Source: Nitrospirales bacterium (lineage in GTDB: Bacteria > Nitrospirota > Nitrospiria > Nitrospirales > UBA8639). From it: a stretch of 45,094 bases of DNA. The notes beneath the pieces were generated by a model, which worked only from the letters and a program-made list of their open reading frames with translations, made no database searches and was not told the DNA's origin. Of this stretch, positions 7,280 to 16,072 are shown piece after piece; the first letter of the stretch is position 1; each line of letters begins with the position of its first letter. The stretch spans positions 1 to 45,094 of the forward strand of contig JAJDBP010000001.1 of NCBI GenBank assembly GCA_029261295.1, given 5' to 3'. The position numbers and the translations under genes were made by a program.

Positions 7280-9370
7280 TTAGGATGCAGAAGCGACCAC
7301 CTCTTTTTTGTGTTCTTCGACAATGCGATTGACTTGTTCCTTGGGAACATCTTCATACCCAAAAAATTCCATTCGATAGCTGCCTTTTCCTGCCGTCAGG
7401 GATGTCAATGTTGGCGCATAGGTGAGCAATTCAGCCAAGGGTACATGAGCCTTCACTATTTCATTGTGGCCTTTAGCATCCATGCCTTGAATCCGCCCTC
7501 TGCGTGAATTGAGATCTCCGATCACGGTTCCCACGAGATCATCAGGAACGGTGACTTCTACTGCCATCACCGGTTCAAGTAAACCAGCCTGTGCCGACTC
7601 CATAGCTTTTTTGAATCCCATGGAGGCCGCGACCTTAAAGGCCATTTCTGAGGAATCCACTGGATGATGAGATCCATCATACACGGTCACTTGCACGTCG
7701 ATCACCGGGAAGCCTGCAATGATGCCATGTTGCATCGCTTCCTGCACGCCTTTTTCAATGGCAGGAATAAAGTTGCGAGGAATGGCCCCTCCTACAATTT
7801 TATTGTGGAACTCCAAGCCTTTCCCACGAGTCGCTGGCTCGATTTGTAACCAACAATCTCCGAACTGTCCATGCCCACCAGTTTGTTTTTTATATTTACC
7901 TTGGGCTTGTGCCATCTGATGAATGGTTTCTTTGTATGGCACTTTCGGCATATGTAAATTGACTTCCACCCCATACTTGCGTCTCAACTTTTCAAGAGTG
8001 GCATCGATGTGGACTTGGCCTACTCCGCTCAAGAGCATTTCTTTGGTTTCATCATTCCGTAAAAATTCCAACGAGGGATCTTCTTCGACTAATTTATGGA
8101 GCCCTAAACTGACCTTGTCGATTTCCTTATTGCTTTTCACTTCTAAAGCATAGGACATGACCGGCTTCATGATTTTGATACCTGGATAGAGGATAGGATG
8201 CTTTTCATCGCAAATGGTATCACCTGTTTGCGTATCTTTTAGTTTAGCGATGGCTACAATATCCCCTGCAACTGCGTGACCGATTTGTTGATGCTTTTTC
8301 CCCACGGAGAAAAACAGGTGGCCGCCTTTTTCTTTGATTTGGCGAGAGGCGTTGAAAAAGGGAGAATCAGCTTTCAGAGTGCCTGACAAGATTCGAACAT
8401 ACGTGAGTCGACCCATGAATGGATCGATGGTGGTTTTAAAGGCTAATCCTGAAAATGGAGCTTCGGTCTCAGACATTCGTTTGCAGGCTTCCTGTGTGTG
8501 TGGTTGCTTCCCTGCCTGCGGGTGTAGGTTGGCACGATCTTCAGGCGAAGGGAGAAAGCGAGTCATGGCTTCCAGCAAGCTTGCCATGCCGACGTGACTG
8601 GTTGCTGAGCCACACACGACCGGAACAATTTTTCGTTCTAGGGTTCCCATCGTTAATCCATCAATGAGATCTTCGTCAGACAAATCTCCATCGGTCAGAT
8701 ATTTTTCGACCAATTGATCATTCGTTTCAGCCACCAACTCGATGAGTCGACGACGTTGCTCTGTAGTGACGGCTTCGTGTTCTGTCGGAATGTCGCTTAG
8801 TTGAACCTTGGGAGATTGTGTATTGGAGGTCAGGAGTTTTCGATTCAGTAAATTAATGACTCCAGTCAATTCTCCATTTTGAGTCGCGGAGATGGTAAGC
8901 GGGACGCCATTGAGTTCAAGAGATTTTTCACACTCACCTAATATTGAATTGAGGTCAGCATCGCTCTTATCCATTTCATTGATGAAGATGACACAGGGTA
9001 ATTCATGTTCTTGAATCGCCTCCCATACGCGCTCTATTTCTGAACGCAATCCTGTCGCGGCTCCCAATACTAGAATGACCCCGTCTGCGGCACGCAAGGC
9101 TGATTGAACTTCCACGCCATAATCGGTCATGCCTGGTGTGTCGAGCATATTAATTTTTGTTCCCTGCCAATCGAATTGAATCAGCGCAGAGCTCAGTGAA
9201 TGGTGTCGATGGACTTCTTCGGGTTCAAAATCGCCAATGGTATTGCCCTCAAGGATATTTCCCATTGTTGGGATGATTCCACTTGAAAAGGCCAGAGCTT
9301 CAGAGAGGCTGGTTTTTCCGGCTCCAGGATAGGATGCCAGGACAACATTGCGGATGGTGCCGTGTTTCAT
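7280..9370 (-). CDS. fusA2: Elongation factor G-like GTPase (EF-G2 type paralogue)
   Basis: The 696 residues cover the five-domain EF-G layout. The P-loop is ASYPGAGKTS (residues 12-21), G3 is DTPGM (about 76) and G4 is NEMDK (about 129). Domain II (GRLTYVRILSG) and domains III-V (VGQVHIDATLEKL, TGGHGQFGDC, RRGRIQGMDAKG, YRMEFFGYEDVP) follow. The canonical switch I signature RGITI of EF-G is absent; the equivalent region reads HRHHSLSSAL. This marks it as the EF-G-like group rather than the main translocase. Its role is uncertain: ribosome-associated GTPase is established for the superfamily, a specific job is not. GAGGAGG lies just upstream of the ATG, a strong ribosome-binding site. It is monocistronic. 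Confidence 0.92.
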   Translation of the reverse strand: MKHGTIRNVVLASYPGAGKTSLSEALAFSSGIIPTMGNILEGNTIGDFEPEEVHRHHSLSSALIQFDWQGTKINMLDTPGMTDYGVEVQSALRAADGVILVLGAATGLRSEIERVWEAIQEHELPCVIFINEMDKSDADLNSILGECEKSLELNGVPLTISATQNGELTGVINLLNRKLLTSNTQSPKVQLSDIPTEHEAVTTEQRRRLIELVAETNDQLVEKYLTDGDLSDEDLIDGLTMGTLERKIVPVVCGSATSHVGMASLLEAMTRFLPSPEDRANLHPQAGKQPHTQEACKRMSETEAPFSGLAFKTTIDPFMGRLTYVRILSGTLKADSPFFNASRQIKEKGGHLFFSVGKKHQQIGHAVAGDIVAIAKLKDTQTGDTICDEKHPILYPGIKIMKPVMSYALEVKSNKEIDKVSLGLHKLVEEDPSLEFLRNDETKEMLLSGVGQVHIDATLEKLRRKYGVEVNLHMPKVPYKETIHQMAQAQGKYKKQTGGHGQFGDCWLQIEPATRGKGLEFHNKIVGGAIPRNFIPAIEKGVQEAMQHGIIAGFPVIDVQVTVYDGSHHPVDSSEMAFKVAASMGFKKAMESAQAGLLEPVMAVEVTVPDDLVGTVIGDLNSRRGRIQGMDAKGHNEIVKAHVPLAELLTYAPTLTSLTAGKGSYRMEFFGYEDVPKEQVNRIVEEHKKEVVASAS

Positions 9371-9848
9371 ACGAACCTCCTCGTGATGTTGATGGTGGAG
9401 AGTGAATTCTAGGTAGCCAATGATGTGGAGTCAATGGAAAAAATGACATCAGTGTCAGGGATCTCTACGCAATTTTGTGAGTTCTGTCAGTTGCTCGACA
9501 GCATAAGCCTTATTGTGGAATTCCACTATGAAGAAGTCTTTTTATCTTTCGGCAAAAAATTCCCAGTAATTCCAATGGGATTTCTCTCAAGAAGATTCCT
9601 TCGTAGGAGAAAATTTAATTTGGCATTCAGGTTGCTCTATACCTCGTTCATACGAAGATGAATCTGAAGGCCTCCTGAATTCACTTTGATGATTCAGGCA
9701 ACCCCCTTACCTGTCCTGCTGCCTTCCTCGGTTCATTTTTAAAATAAGTTCCTCCTCCAGTTGAGACTTGTTGGGGTTCTTCTGAACCCAAGGAATCGTT
9801 TGCCTAGGCTGATAGGTAAAAATATTTAGGTGCAAAAAGGAACGCAAT
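9371..9848. other. Intergenic region between divergent EF-G2 and hydrolase-methyltransferase genes
   Basis: The region holds divergent promoters by position. I find two imperfect dyads: CCTGAAT/ATTCAGG at 9674-9698 and a TTGGGGTTC-TTCT-GAACCCAA hairpin at about 9771-9791. No convincing gene is present; a 78-codon frame at 9425-9661 lacks a ribosome-binding site and protein-like character. An AAGGAA motif just before 9849 serves the downstream gene. Confidence 0.5.
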
Positions 9849-12143
9849 ATGATTGGAACTCTTCTAGAAACGGTATCGCCCCAAGTCACAAACACAACAA
9901 GTTTAACCTCTATCCAAGCTTCTTCTTTGAAGCCGGTCAGGAATGTTTCTTCATGCCCGTTTACTTCTGTGCCGTTGTCATTTGAGTGTCTCGGTGGAAA
10001 GTGGAAAGGTCAGATACAACTGTTGAAAACTGGATTCTTAGAGTTCCATCTTGAAGGCTTGCCCCCCGTACTCATTGGGCAGGAACTTCAGTTTCAGTGT
10101 TTACAAAACCCGTCAGACCAAAATAGCCAAATATACACCGGAAATATTCACTTACGGCAGATTCAACGAGGAGTCTCCGTCTGGGACGCGACCACCATTC
10201 TCCTGGTTGAACCATGTGGATTGTCACAAAACATTTTGCATCTTGGAAGTTTTGTCAGGAGTCGGCCTTCTGTCGAACAACCAGAGCCTTTTTCTGAAAA
10301 TAGCATTGGGTTTAATCAGTCTGAATCACCCGATGTTTCCCTACAGAAAGTTTTAAACGTCCCCAGAGAGAATTATTTTTCGAATGGCGCACAAATCAAG
10401 AGTTCCCGAGTGTCTTTTCAAAATATTTCAGGGCAAGTGATATCAGCCTTTCATGATTACCCTGTCGATCATGATATGGCCACACTTCCTGTCGTGGTCC
10501 TGGCTCCTGGCTATGGCGAAACAAAACGCGATTATCTCACCCTCTCCTATTTCTTTGTCAGCAATGGCTTTCAGGTGATTCGTTATGATCATACGAATCA
10601 TGTTGGAGAAAGTGAGGGAATCCATTTTGATATTACTCTTTCGTCGATGAAGGAAGACTTCCAGGCCGTGGTTCGAAATGCACGTCAGCGATGGCCTCAA
10701 AGCCCTGTCATTGGAGTAGCCTCAAGTTTGGCTGCACGGGTTGCGCTAAAAGCCGAAGCTAACGACCCATCCCTCACGCTATTGGTTCTGCTTATGGGTA
10801 TCGTTGATATTCAACAGTCCGTAGCCACCGTTCATCTAGAAGATGTTTTTGCGAATTACCTTAAAGGCCACATTCAAAATTGGGCGAATATCTTAGGCTT
10901 TAATGTCGCCAAACAGTTTTTGTGTGATGCGTTGAGCAATGAATATTCCACCTTGGAAACGACCATTCAAGATATTCAGTCCTTAGAAACTCCACTGATG
11001 TATGTCTCTGCGGGGAAAGATGCCTGGATAGACAAAACAGCCTTGTTGAAGTTTAAGCATTCGCTCGATTCGAATAACACACAATGGATAGAAGTCCCTG
11101 AGGCTTTACATCGTATTCAGGAAAATCCAAAAATCGCAAGGATGACGTATCGGCATATTATCCAACATTGTCATGAACAACTGGGATTATCTGTGCGGTT
11201 TTCTGGTATTCAAGAACCCGATCGCGTTGATCTGGGTCGGCAAAACAGACAAGAGAAAATAGCTTTTCAACGACAATCTTTCACTAAAGTCGGAAAGGCA
11301 TTTTGGAGTGACTATTTGGGAAACTTCCAAACCGTGGGTGCCTGCCAGGATTACGTCCAATTGTTAGATCATGTATTTCATGCCTTGGGCCCGATTACCC
11401 CAGGACAACGGCTCTTAGATGCAGGTTGTGGTAATGGGAATGCCGGTTTATTTTTCTTGCAATCTCTTCTGACAAGACAAAATCCATCCCAACAAATTTC
11501 GGACACTCCCATTGACTATATTGGTATCGATGTCGTTCAAGAAGCCCTTGGACGCGCTCAATGTCAGATGAGCGCGGCCTATCGTTCACTTCAGGAATCC
11601 TGCGCTCATGGTGTTGCCCCTATTCGCATGTCCTGGTCGCAAGTTGATTTAGGCCATTCATTGCCATTTAAAGACAATCAGTTTGACCAAATCATTTCTA
11701 ATTTGGTTCTTGGGTATATGCCTGATCCACAAGCGGTCTTGCAGGAACTGTTTCGAGTTCTCGCACCCGGTGGACGGATGGTGATATCGAATCTCAAACC
11801 CAATGGAGATTTTTCCGAAATTTATCAAAACTTGGTTGCTCATGCAGGGTCCAATAATCAAAAGACTGAAGCGCGAGAACTATTAAATAATTATGGAAAA
11901 ATTCGTCAAGCTGAAAAGGAGGGGCAATTCCGGTTCTTCGATCAAACAGAATGGCAAAGTACCCTCGATACGCTGAAATGTGTGCATTCTGGGATCTATC
12001 CGACATTTGCTAATCAAGCCTATCTTATCGTCCTCCAGAAATCTGAAATTCCCACCGACCATTTCCTCTCGCCAACTTTCAAAGAGGGCTTAGGTATTCA
12101 ACTGCATCCTGAATGCTCACCATCTTTGAAGGCGGCAGCCTAG
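9849..12143 (+). CDS. Bifunctional LuxD-like alpha/beta hydrolase - SAM methyltransferase fusion
   Basis: This is a 764-residue protein with three parts. Residues about 40-150 form a beta-rich N-terminal domain (PilZ-like appearance, uncertain). Residues about 200-450 are an alpha/beta hydrolase very like LuxD, the myristoyl-ACP thioesterase/acyl-transferase of bacterial bioluminescence. They include APGYGETKRDYL (219), GFQVIRYDHTNHVGESEG (about 240-257), GVASSLAAR with the likely Ser nucleophile (about 291), GKDAWID with the likely Asp (about 389) and ALHRIQENP with the likely His (about 419). Residues about 480-730 are a class I methyltransferase: motif I LLDAGCGNGNAG (about 521), motif II/III around LPFKDNQFDQIISNLVLGYM (about 603) and LAPGGRM (about 637). 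AAGGAA precedes the ATG. There are no luxAB genes nearby. Inference: it releases or transfers an acyl group and methylates the product or a partner. Confidence 0.85.
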   Translation: MIGTLLETVSPQVTNTTSLTSIQASSLKPVRNVSSCPFTSVPLSFECLGGKWKGQIQLLKTGFLEFHLEGLPPVLIGQELQFQCLQNPSDQNSQIYTGNIHLRQIQRGVSVWDATTILLVEPCGLSQNILHLGSFVRSRPSVEQPEPFSENSIGFNQSESPDVSLQKVLNVPRENYFSNGAQIKSSRVSFQNISGQVISAFHDYPVDHDMATLPVVVLAPGYGETKRDYLTLSYFFVSNGFQVIRYDHTNHVGESEGIHFDITLSSMKEDFQAVVRNARQRWPQSPVIGVASSLAARVALKAEANDPSLTLLVLLMGIVDIQQSVATVHLEDVFANYLKGHIQNWANILGFNVAKQFLCDALSNEYSTLETTIQDIQSLETPLMYVSAGKDAWIDKTALLKFKHSLDSNNTQWIEVPEALHRIQENPKIARMTYRHIIQHCHEQLGLSVRFSGIQEPDRVDLGRQNRQEKIAFQRQSFTKVGKAFWSDYLGNFQTVGACQDYVQLLDHVFHALGPITPGQRLLDAGCGNGNAGLFFLQSLLTRQNPSQQISDTPIDYIGIDVVQEALGRAQCQMSAAYRSLQESCAHGVAPIRMSWSQVDLGHSLPFKDNQFDQIISNLVLGYMPDPQAVLQELFRVLAPGGRMVISNLKPNGDFSEIYQNLVAHAGSNNQKTEARELLNNYGKIRQAEKEGQFRFFDQTEWQSTLDTLKCVHSGIYPTFANQAYLIVLQKSEIPTDHFLSPTFKEGLGIQLHPECSPSLKAAA

Positions 12144-12326
12144 AGGCACTAACTCCAATGCTAGTGATCAAAGAAAGATTTCACATATCCTAGGCTGAGT
12201 CTAAGTTCTCTTTCATTACCTCAAGGTGTACTTTGACTTCTTCAAATAATTGTTGTCCAATACAAGCGTCTTCCGTGAAACGGTTGACCGAAGTGGTTTT
12301 ATCTCACACCGGAATTCTTCTGCTAC

Positions 12327-14504
12327 GTGAATTTCCACGCTTTCAGCGGACTCCTCAACGGCCTGGCAGCCACGATTTCCGGTCTCATTGTCTACGCCAA
12401 ATATTCGACCAACCCTAAACATCAAGCGTATGGTTTATATGCTCTTGCTGCTGCCACATGGGGATATGGCTACTGGGCTTGGCAGATATCGACGACTCAC
12501 GATTCAGCACTTCTCTGTGTTCGTCTGTTAATGGTCGGGGCCATTTTTTTGCCTGTCGCGTATCTTTTCCACGTCTTCACTTTATTAGACAAGCTTCCTC
12601 GCCAACAACGGTTTTTGTGGTGGACAACGGGAATTGGTCTGTGTTTTTTCCTGACGAATTTAACGCCATATTTTGTTGCTGATGTGCAACCCGCAGGGGG
12701 CTTCCGATTTTGGCCACAACCCGGGCCAGCCTTTCATCCGTATCTTCTCTGGTTTGGGCTCTGTTCACTTTACGGAACAGCCTTATTGTTTCAAGGTGCT
12801 CGGAGCAAAAGTGGCGGTGAGCGCTATCGTTTTTATTTATTAGCCTTTGGGTCCATCGTTGCCTATGGCGGGGGCATGACCACGTTTCCATTGTGGTATG
12901 GAATCAATATCCAACCCAATGGCGCAATCCTTCTTACCGTCTACACCTCCGTAGTCGCCTATACGCTTTTGCGCTACAGACTCATGGATTTAGACACGGC
13001 ATTTGAACGAGGCGTCACTGGAAGTTTACTTGTCTTATTAGTGGCCTTTCCGGCTTATCCAGCTTTATTGATTGGGCAAAAATGGTATTTTGGATCGATC
13101 AATATTGGCTATTCTCTTGTCGAATTGTTTGTTTTGCTCTTGCTGGTGTTTGGTGCATCTTCTTTAAAGACACAAGCCACCACGATTATTACCAAAGCCT
13201 TTTTCAAAGAGCGATATGATCAATATAAGACAGTCTTAGGTTTTTCAAAATCATTGGTATCAATCCTGGAATTGAAGGATTTGACATCGACAATCGTGCA
13301 GTCCATTTGCCCCAGTTTAGGCTTACAATGGGGTGCCTTATTTTTACGAAAGCCTGGAGGAAAAGATTATGATCCCATTTCCAGTTATGGGAAACCACTT
13401 GCGGACTTTTCTCGCTTACAACTGGGACATCTTTCGGCATTAGAGGATCGATGGCAACAGGGAACGACTTGTTTTATCATTGATGAAATGAAAGAATTTA
13501 TGACCGATCCCGACTCACAATCTGTCGTCGCCAAGCTTTCCGCGCTGGGCACAGAAGTCTGCTTGCCTTTAGTTAATAAAAACCGGTTGTTGGGATTTTG
13601 TATATTTGGGCCCACTGTGGCTAGTGGTGGGGGTTATTCTTCCCAGGAATTAGAATTACTCACCACCCTCTCCCAAGAAGCATCAGTGGCATTGGACAAC
13701 GCCCTCCTCTATGAAGAGCTCAAACGTTCCCAATCTTTGGTCCGCCGAACAGATCGTCTTCGGTCACTGGAAACCATGGCAGGGGGATTGGCCCACGAAA
13801 TTCGAAACCCGTTAACGTCCATTAAGGCGTTTGTCGATTTAGCCCCAGAACGAAAAGACGATGAACAATTTCTTGCTCGTTTCAGCAAAGTCGTCAAGGA
13901 AGATGTCTTCCGTATTGAACGATTGACTCGAGAGATTTTAGATTATGCCAAACCCATCGAACCGTTTTTGCGAGAAGAAGATCTAAACGATATTATCGAA
14001 TCCTGCCTCTATACCTTACGGGTTCGGCCTTCTCATGAACTGATTGTAATAGAAACCGATCTGTTGGCGGATCTGCCAAAAGTCTTTGCTGATCGCCAAC
14101 AACTCAAACAGGTCATCCTGAACTTTTTATTTAATGCTGTGGAAGCGATGTTGCCTGATGGCGGAATATTAACGGTTCGAACTCGACATCTGAAGTTTCC
14201 GGGAAAGACCGATTGGGTGCAACTTGAAATTCAAGATGTCGGATCAGGAATTGCGCCTGACGATATTGAACATATCTTTGATCCATTTTTTACGACGAAA
14301 CATTTAAGTCAGGAGCATGAAGGCACGGGATTGGGGCTCGCCATTGCTCATCAAATTATTCAAGAGCATCAAGGAAAGATTGAAGTTCAAAGCTTGAAGG
14401 GACGGGGCACTACATTTTTGGTCAATTTGCCCAGCGTTGCCACTCAGGAAACCTTACCTACCCTTCCCTCCGAAGGAACAACTCCAGCCTCTCAGAGTTC
14501 CTAA
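12327..14504 (+). CDS. Membrane sensor histidine kinase (7TM-GAF-HisKA-HATPase)
   Basis: The 725-residue protein begins with a multi-helix membrane region (about residues 1-285) like the histidine-kinase N-terminal 7TM module. A GAF-like domain follows (about 310-460, ending SQEASVALDNALLYEEL). Next are HisKA with the H-box GGLAHEIRNPLTSIKAF (phospho-accepting His about 490) and HATPase_c, with N-box NFLFNAVEAM (about 600), G1 DVGSGI (637), F-box FDPFFTTK and G2 GTGLGLA (664). The start is GTG 12327, the first usable start after an in-frame stop at 12285; only a weak GGA lies upstream. No response regulator is in the window, so it is an orphan kinase here. Layout and size resemble PrsK-type kinases of PEP-CTERM systems, but I cannot assign that name. 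It lies 183 nt after the hydrolase-methyltransferase gene on the same strand. Confidence 0.9.
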   Translation: MNFHAFSGLLNGLAATISGLIVYAKYSTNPKHQAYGLYALAAATWGYGYWAWQISTTHDSALLCVRLLMVGAIFLPVAYLFHVFTLLDKLPRQQRFLWWTTGIGLCFFLTNLTPYFVADVQPAGGFRFWPQPGPAFHPYLLWFGLCSLYGTALLFQGARSKSGGERYRFYLLAFGSIVAYGGGMTTFPLWYGINIQPNGAILLTVYTSVVAYTLLRYRLMDLDTAFERGVTGSLLVLLVAFPAYPALLIGQKWYFGSINIGYSLVELFVLLLLVFGASSLKTQATTIITKAFFKERYDQYKTVLGFSKSLVSILELKDLTSTIVQSICPSLGLQWGALFLRKPGGKDYDPISSYGKPLADFSRLQLGHLSALEDRWQQGTTCFIIDEMKEFMTDPDSQSVVAKLSALGTEVCLPLVNKNRLLGFCIFGPTVASGGGYSSQELELLTTLSQEASVALDNALLYEELKRSQSLVRRTDRLRSLETMAGGLAHEIRNPLTSIKAFVDLAPERKDDEQFLARFSKVVKEDVFRIERLTREILDYAKPIEPFLREEDLNDIIESCLYTLRVRPSHELIVIETDLLADLPKVFADRQQLKQVILNFLFNAVEAMLPDGGILTVRTRHLKFPGKTDWVQLEIQDVGSGIAPDDIEHIFDPFFTTKHLSQEHEGTGLGLAIAHQIIQEHQGKIEVQSLKGRGTTFLVNLPSVATQETLPTLPSEGTTPASQSS

Positions 14505-14572
14505 GGACTAACCCATTGCCATTTCCTTAGCGAAAGAACGCTATTCTGCCACATCGATGAAGTAAAGTGAAT

Positions 14573-15595
14573 TTAAGAAGCTGAGGGTTTTCTGGCTTCG
14601 AGAATTTGACCGTCCCAATCACCGGTTCCTTGTTTCATACGACGTATTCTGGTGCGATTCAATCCAGCTTTGTGAAGCCAAGCACGTACGTCTTGTAACG
14701 AGTAGGTGTTACCGGTCTCGGTGTAGAGAAGCATCGTCACTGCAAACAAATTGGTTTCTAAAGGTCGAAGCCCTTGTGGGTCTTGGAGGAAGGTATCTTG
14801 GATCAAAAGCCGACCACCAGGGTTAAGGGCTTGTTTGATTTTTTTGAAAATCTTGCGATTTTCTGATGGCGAGTAAATATGAAGAACATTTGAATACCAA
14901 ACGATATCGTATTTTTCAGGAATTTTGTTCTCGATAAAATTTCCTGAATGCAATGAGAGTCGAGATTCCATAGATAATTCTTTTGCCAAAATACCTGCGA
15001 CTTCTAACGCGGCAGGCCGATCCATGACCGAAGCTTGCAAATGGGGATTCTTCTGAAGAAATGCCAGCGCATAGGTGCCTGGCCCGCCACCAAGATCAAG
15101 AAATGAACGAGCGGACTTCAGGGAGATCTGCTGGGCAACTTGTTTGGCCGGTTCTAGTGAGCGATGATGCATAGCCCAGGTAAAAGAACGTCGGTATTCA
15201 GGCGTTTCTGGTTCCTCATGATCAACGGGAATGCCGGATGTGACCACTTCTGTGAGACGTGACCATTCTTCCCACTGTCGATGCATGAGTGTGAGGTAAT
15301 CACCTCGGAACTCTTTGCTATTTTTTTGGAGATACGTTTTGGCAAATCGACTGACTCGAAACCCTGCTGTTGTTTTGCCCATGAGGCCGGCACTCGCCAA
15401 ACTACGGCAAAGAATTTCTAAGCCCCGTTGACTCGTCTGTACTCGCTTTGATAATTGCGCAATGGTCCAGGCTCGATTGCCCATCTGGTTGAAAAGATCA
15501 AGATCTAAGGCTGTAAATATGATGCGGGATAATCGAAAGCTGTAGACCACATCACGAAACTGTTTGAATGACTGAATGGTAGGACTATGAGTCAT
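14573..15595 (-). CDS. O-methyltransferase-type SAM-dependent methyltransferase
   Basis: The 340 residues have the two-part build of the small-molecule O-methyltransferase family (Methyltransf_2). An N-terminal winged-helix dimerisation domain spans about residues 10-110 (AWTIAQLSKRVQTSQRGLEILCRSL and GLMGKT). It is followed by a Rossmann catalytic domain with motif I FLDLGGGPGTYAL (about 163), DIVWYSNVLHIYS, ALNPGGRLLIQDTF and a final ARAWLHKAGL-like helix. Relatives act on quinone-, polyketide- or carotenoid-like hydroxyls; the substrate here is unknown. It is convergent with the histidine kinase gene (69-nt gap) and is the last gene of a minus-strand unit after the TPR and 145-residue genes (39-nt gap). 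The ATG has no clear Shine-Dalgarno. Confidence 0.87.
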   Translation of the reverse strand: MTHSPTIQSFKQFRDVVYSFRLSRIIFTALDLDLFNQMGNRAWTIAQLSKRVQTSQRGLEILCRSLASAGLMGKTTAGFRVSRFAKTYLQKNSKEFRGDYLTLMHRQWEEWSRLTEVVTSGIPVDHEEPETPEYRRSFTWAMHHRSLEPAKQVAQQISLKSARSFLDLGGGPGTYALAFLQKNPHLQASVMDRPAALEVAGILAKELSMESRLSLHSGNFIENKIPEKYDIVWYSNVLHIYSPSENRKIFKKIKQALNPGGRLLIQDTFLQDPQGLRPLETNLFAVTMLLYTETGNTYSLQDVRAWLHKAGLNRTRIRRMKQGTGDWDGQILEARKPSAS

Positions 15596-15634
15596 TCGGA
15601 GTCGTGTATGGATGAGTCTCGATTGGGCGGAGGG

Positions 15635-16072
15635 TCAGGGCCGGAACCACGATTGGCACGTGTGAATCTTCTTGCGCAGATCTGCAATCGCACTCAAGTC
15701 GATGGGTTGCTCAAAATTGGCGGCGACGAAATCATCGTTCATTTCCATTCTTTCGGTAAAGCCTTCCGCCACCAGTTTTTGACGATATTTGGAGGTGGTT
15801 TGTTGAAGGAAAAATTTTACTTGTTTGGCTAATTCATCAGTACCTAAATCTTCTGGCGTTCCATCTGACAGCATACTTTTCATATCGTCTAAGTCATATC
15901 CAGCGACACACACTAATCGACTATCAGGAGTTATTTCTAAGAGCCAGTCTTCATCGGGTAAGGATAAGGTCAATGATTCAGCTTCTTGAGAGTCAAACCA
16001 TCCAGGAACTTCAGCCAACAATGCCGTTCGGGTTGCGAGCCAATGAGGTGAAACTGAGTTGGGCTCACTCAT
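15635..16072 (-). CDS. Conserved-looking hypothetical protein, 145 residues
   Basis: I do not recognise a family. The protein is acidic and soluble, with alternating strands and helices (LTLSLPDEDWLLEITPDSRL, then AGYDLDDMKSMLSDGTPEDL, then a helical C-terminus). No signal peptide or membrane segment is visible. The start overlaps the end of the upstream TPR gene by 8 bp, which argues for translational coupling and a shared role. It could be an adaptor or a partner of the TPR protein; that is inference only. Confidence 0.7.
   Translation of the reverse strand: MSEPNSVSPHWLATRTALLAEVPGWFDSQEAESLTLSLPDEDWLLEITPDSRLVCVAGYDLDDMKSMLSDGTPEDLGTDELAKQVKFFLQQTTSKYRQKLVAEGFTERMEMNDDFVAANFEQPIDLSAIADLRKKIHTCQSWFRP

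Noticed and set aside
9425-9661. 78-codon plus-strand frame in the intergenic region
   Set aside because: No ribosome-binding site, an Arg-rich ending typical of random frames, and no similarity I can recognise.
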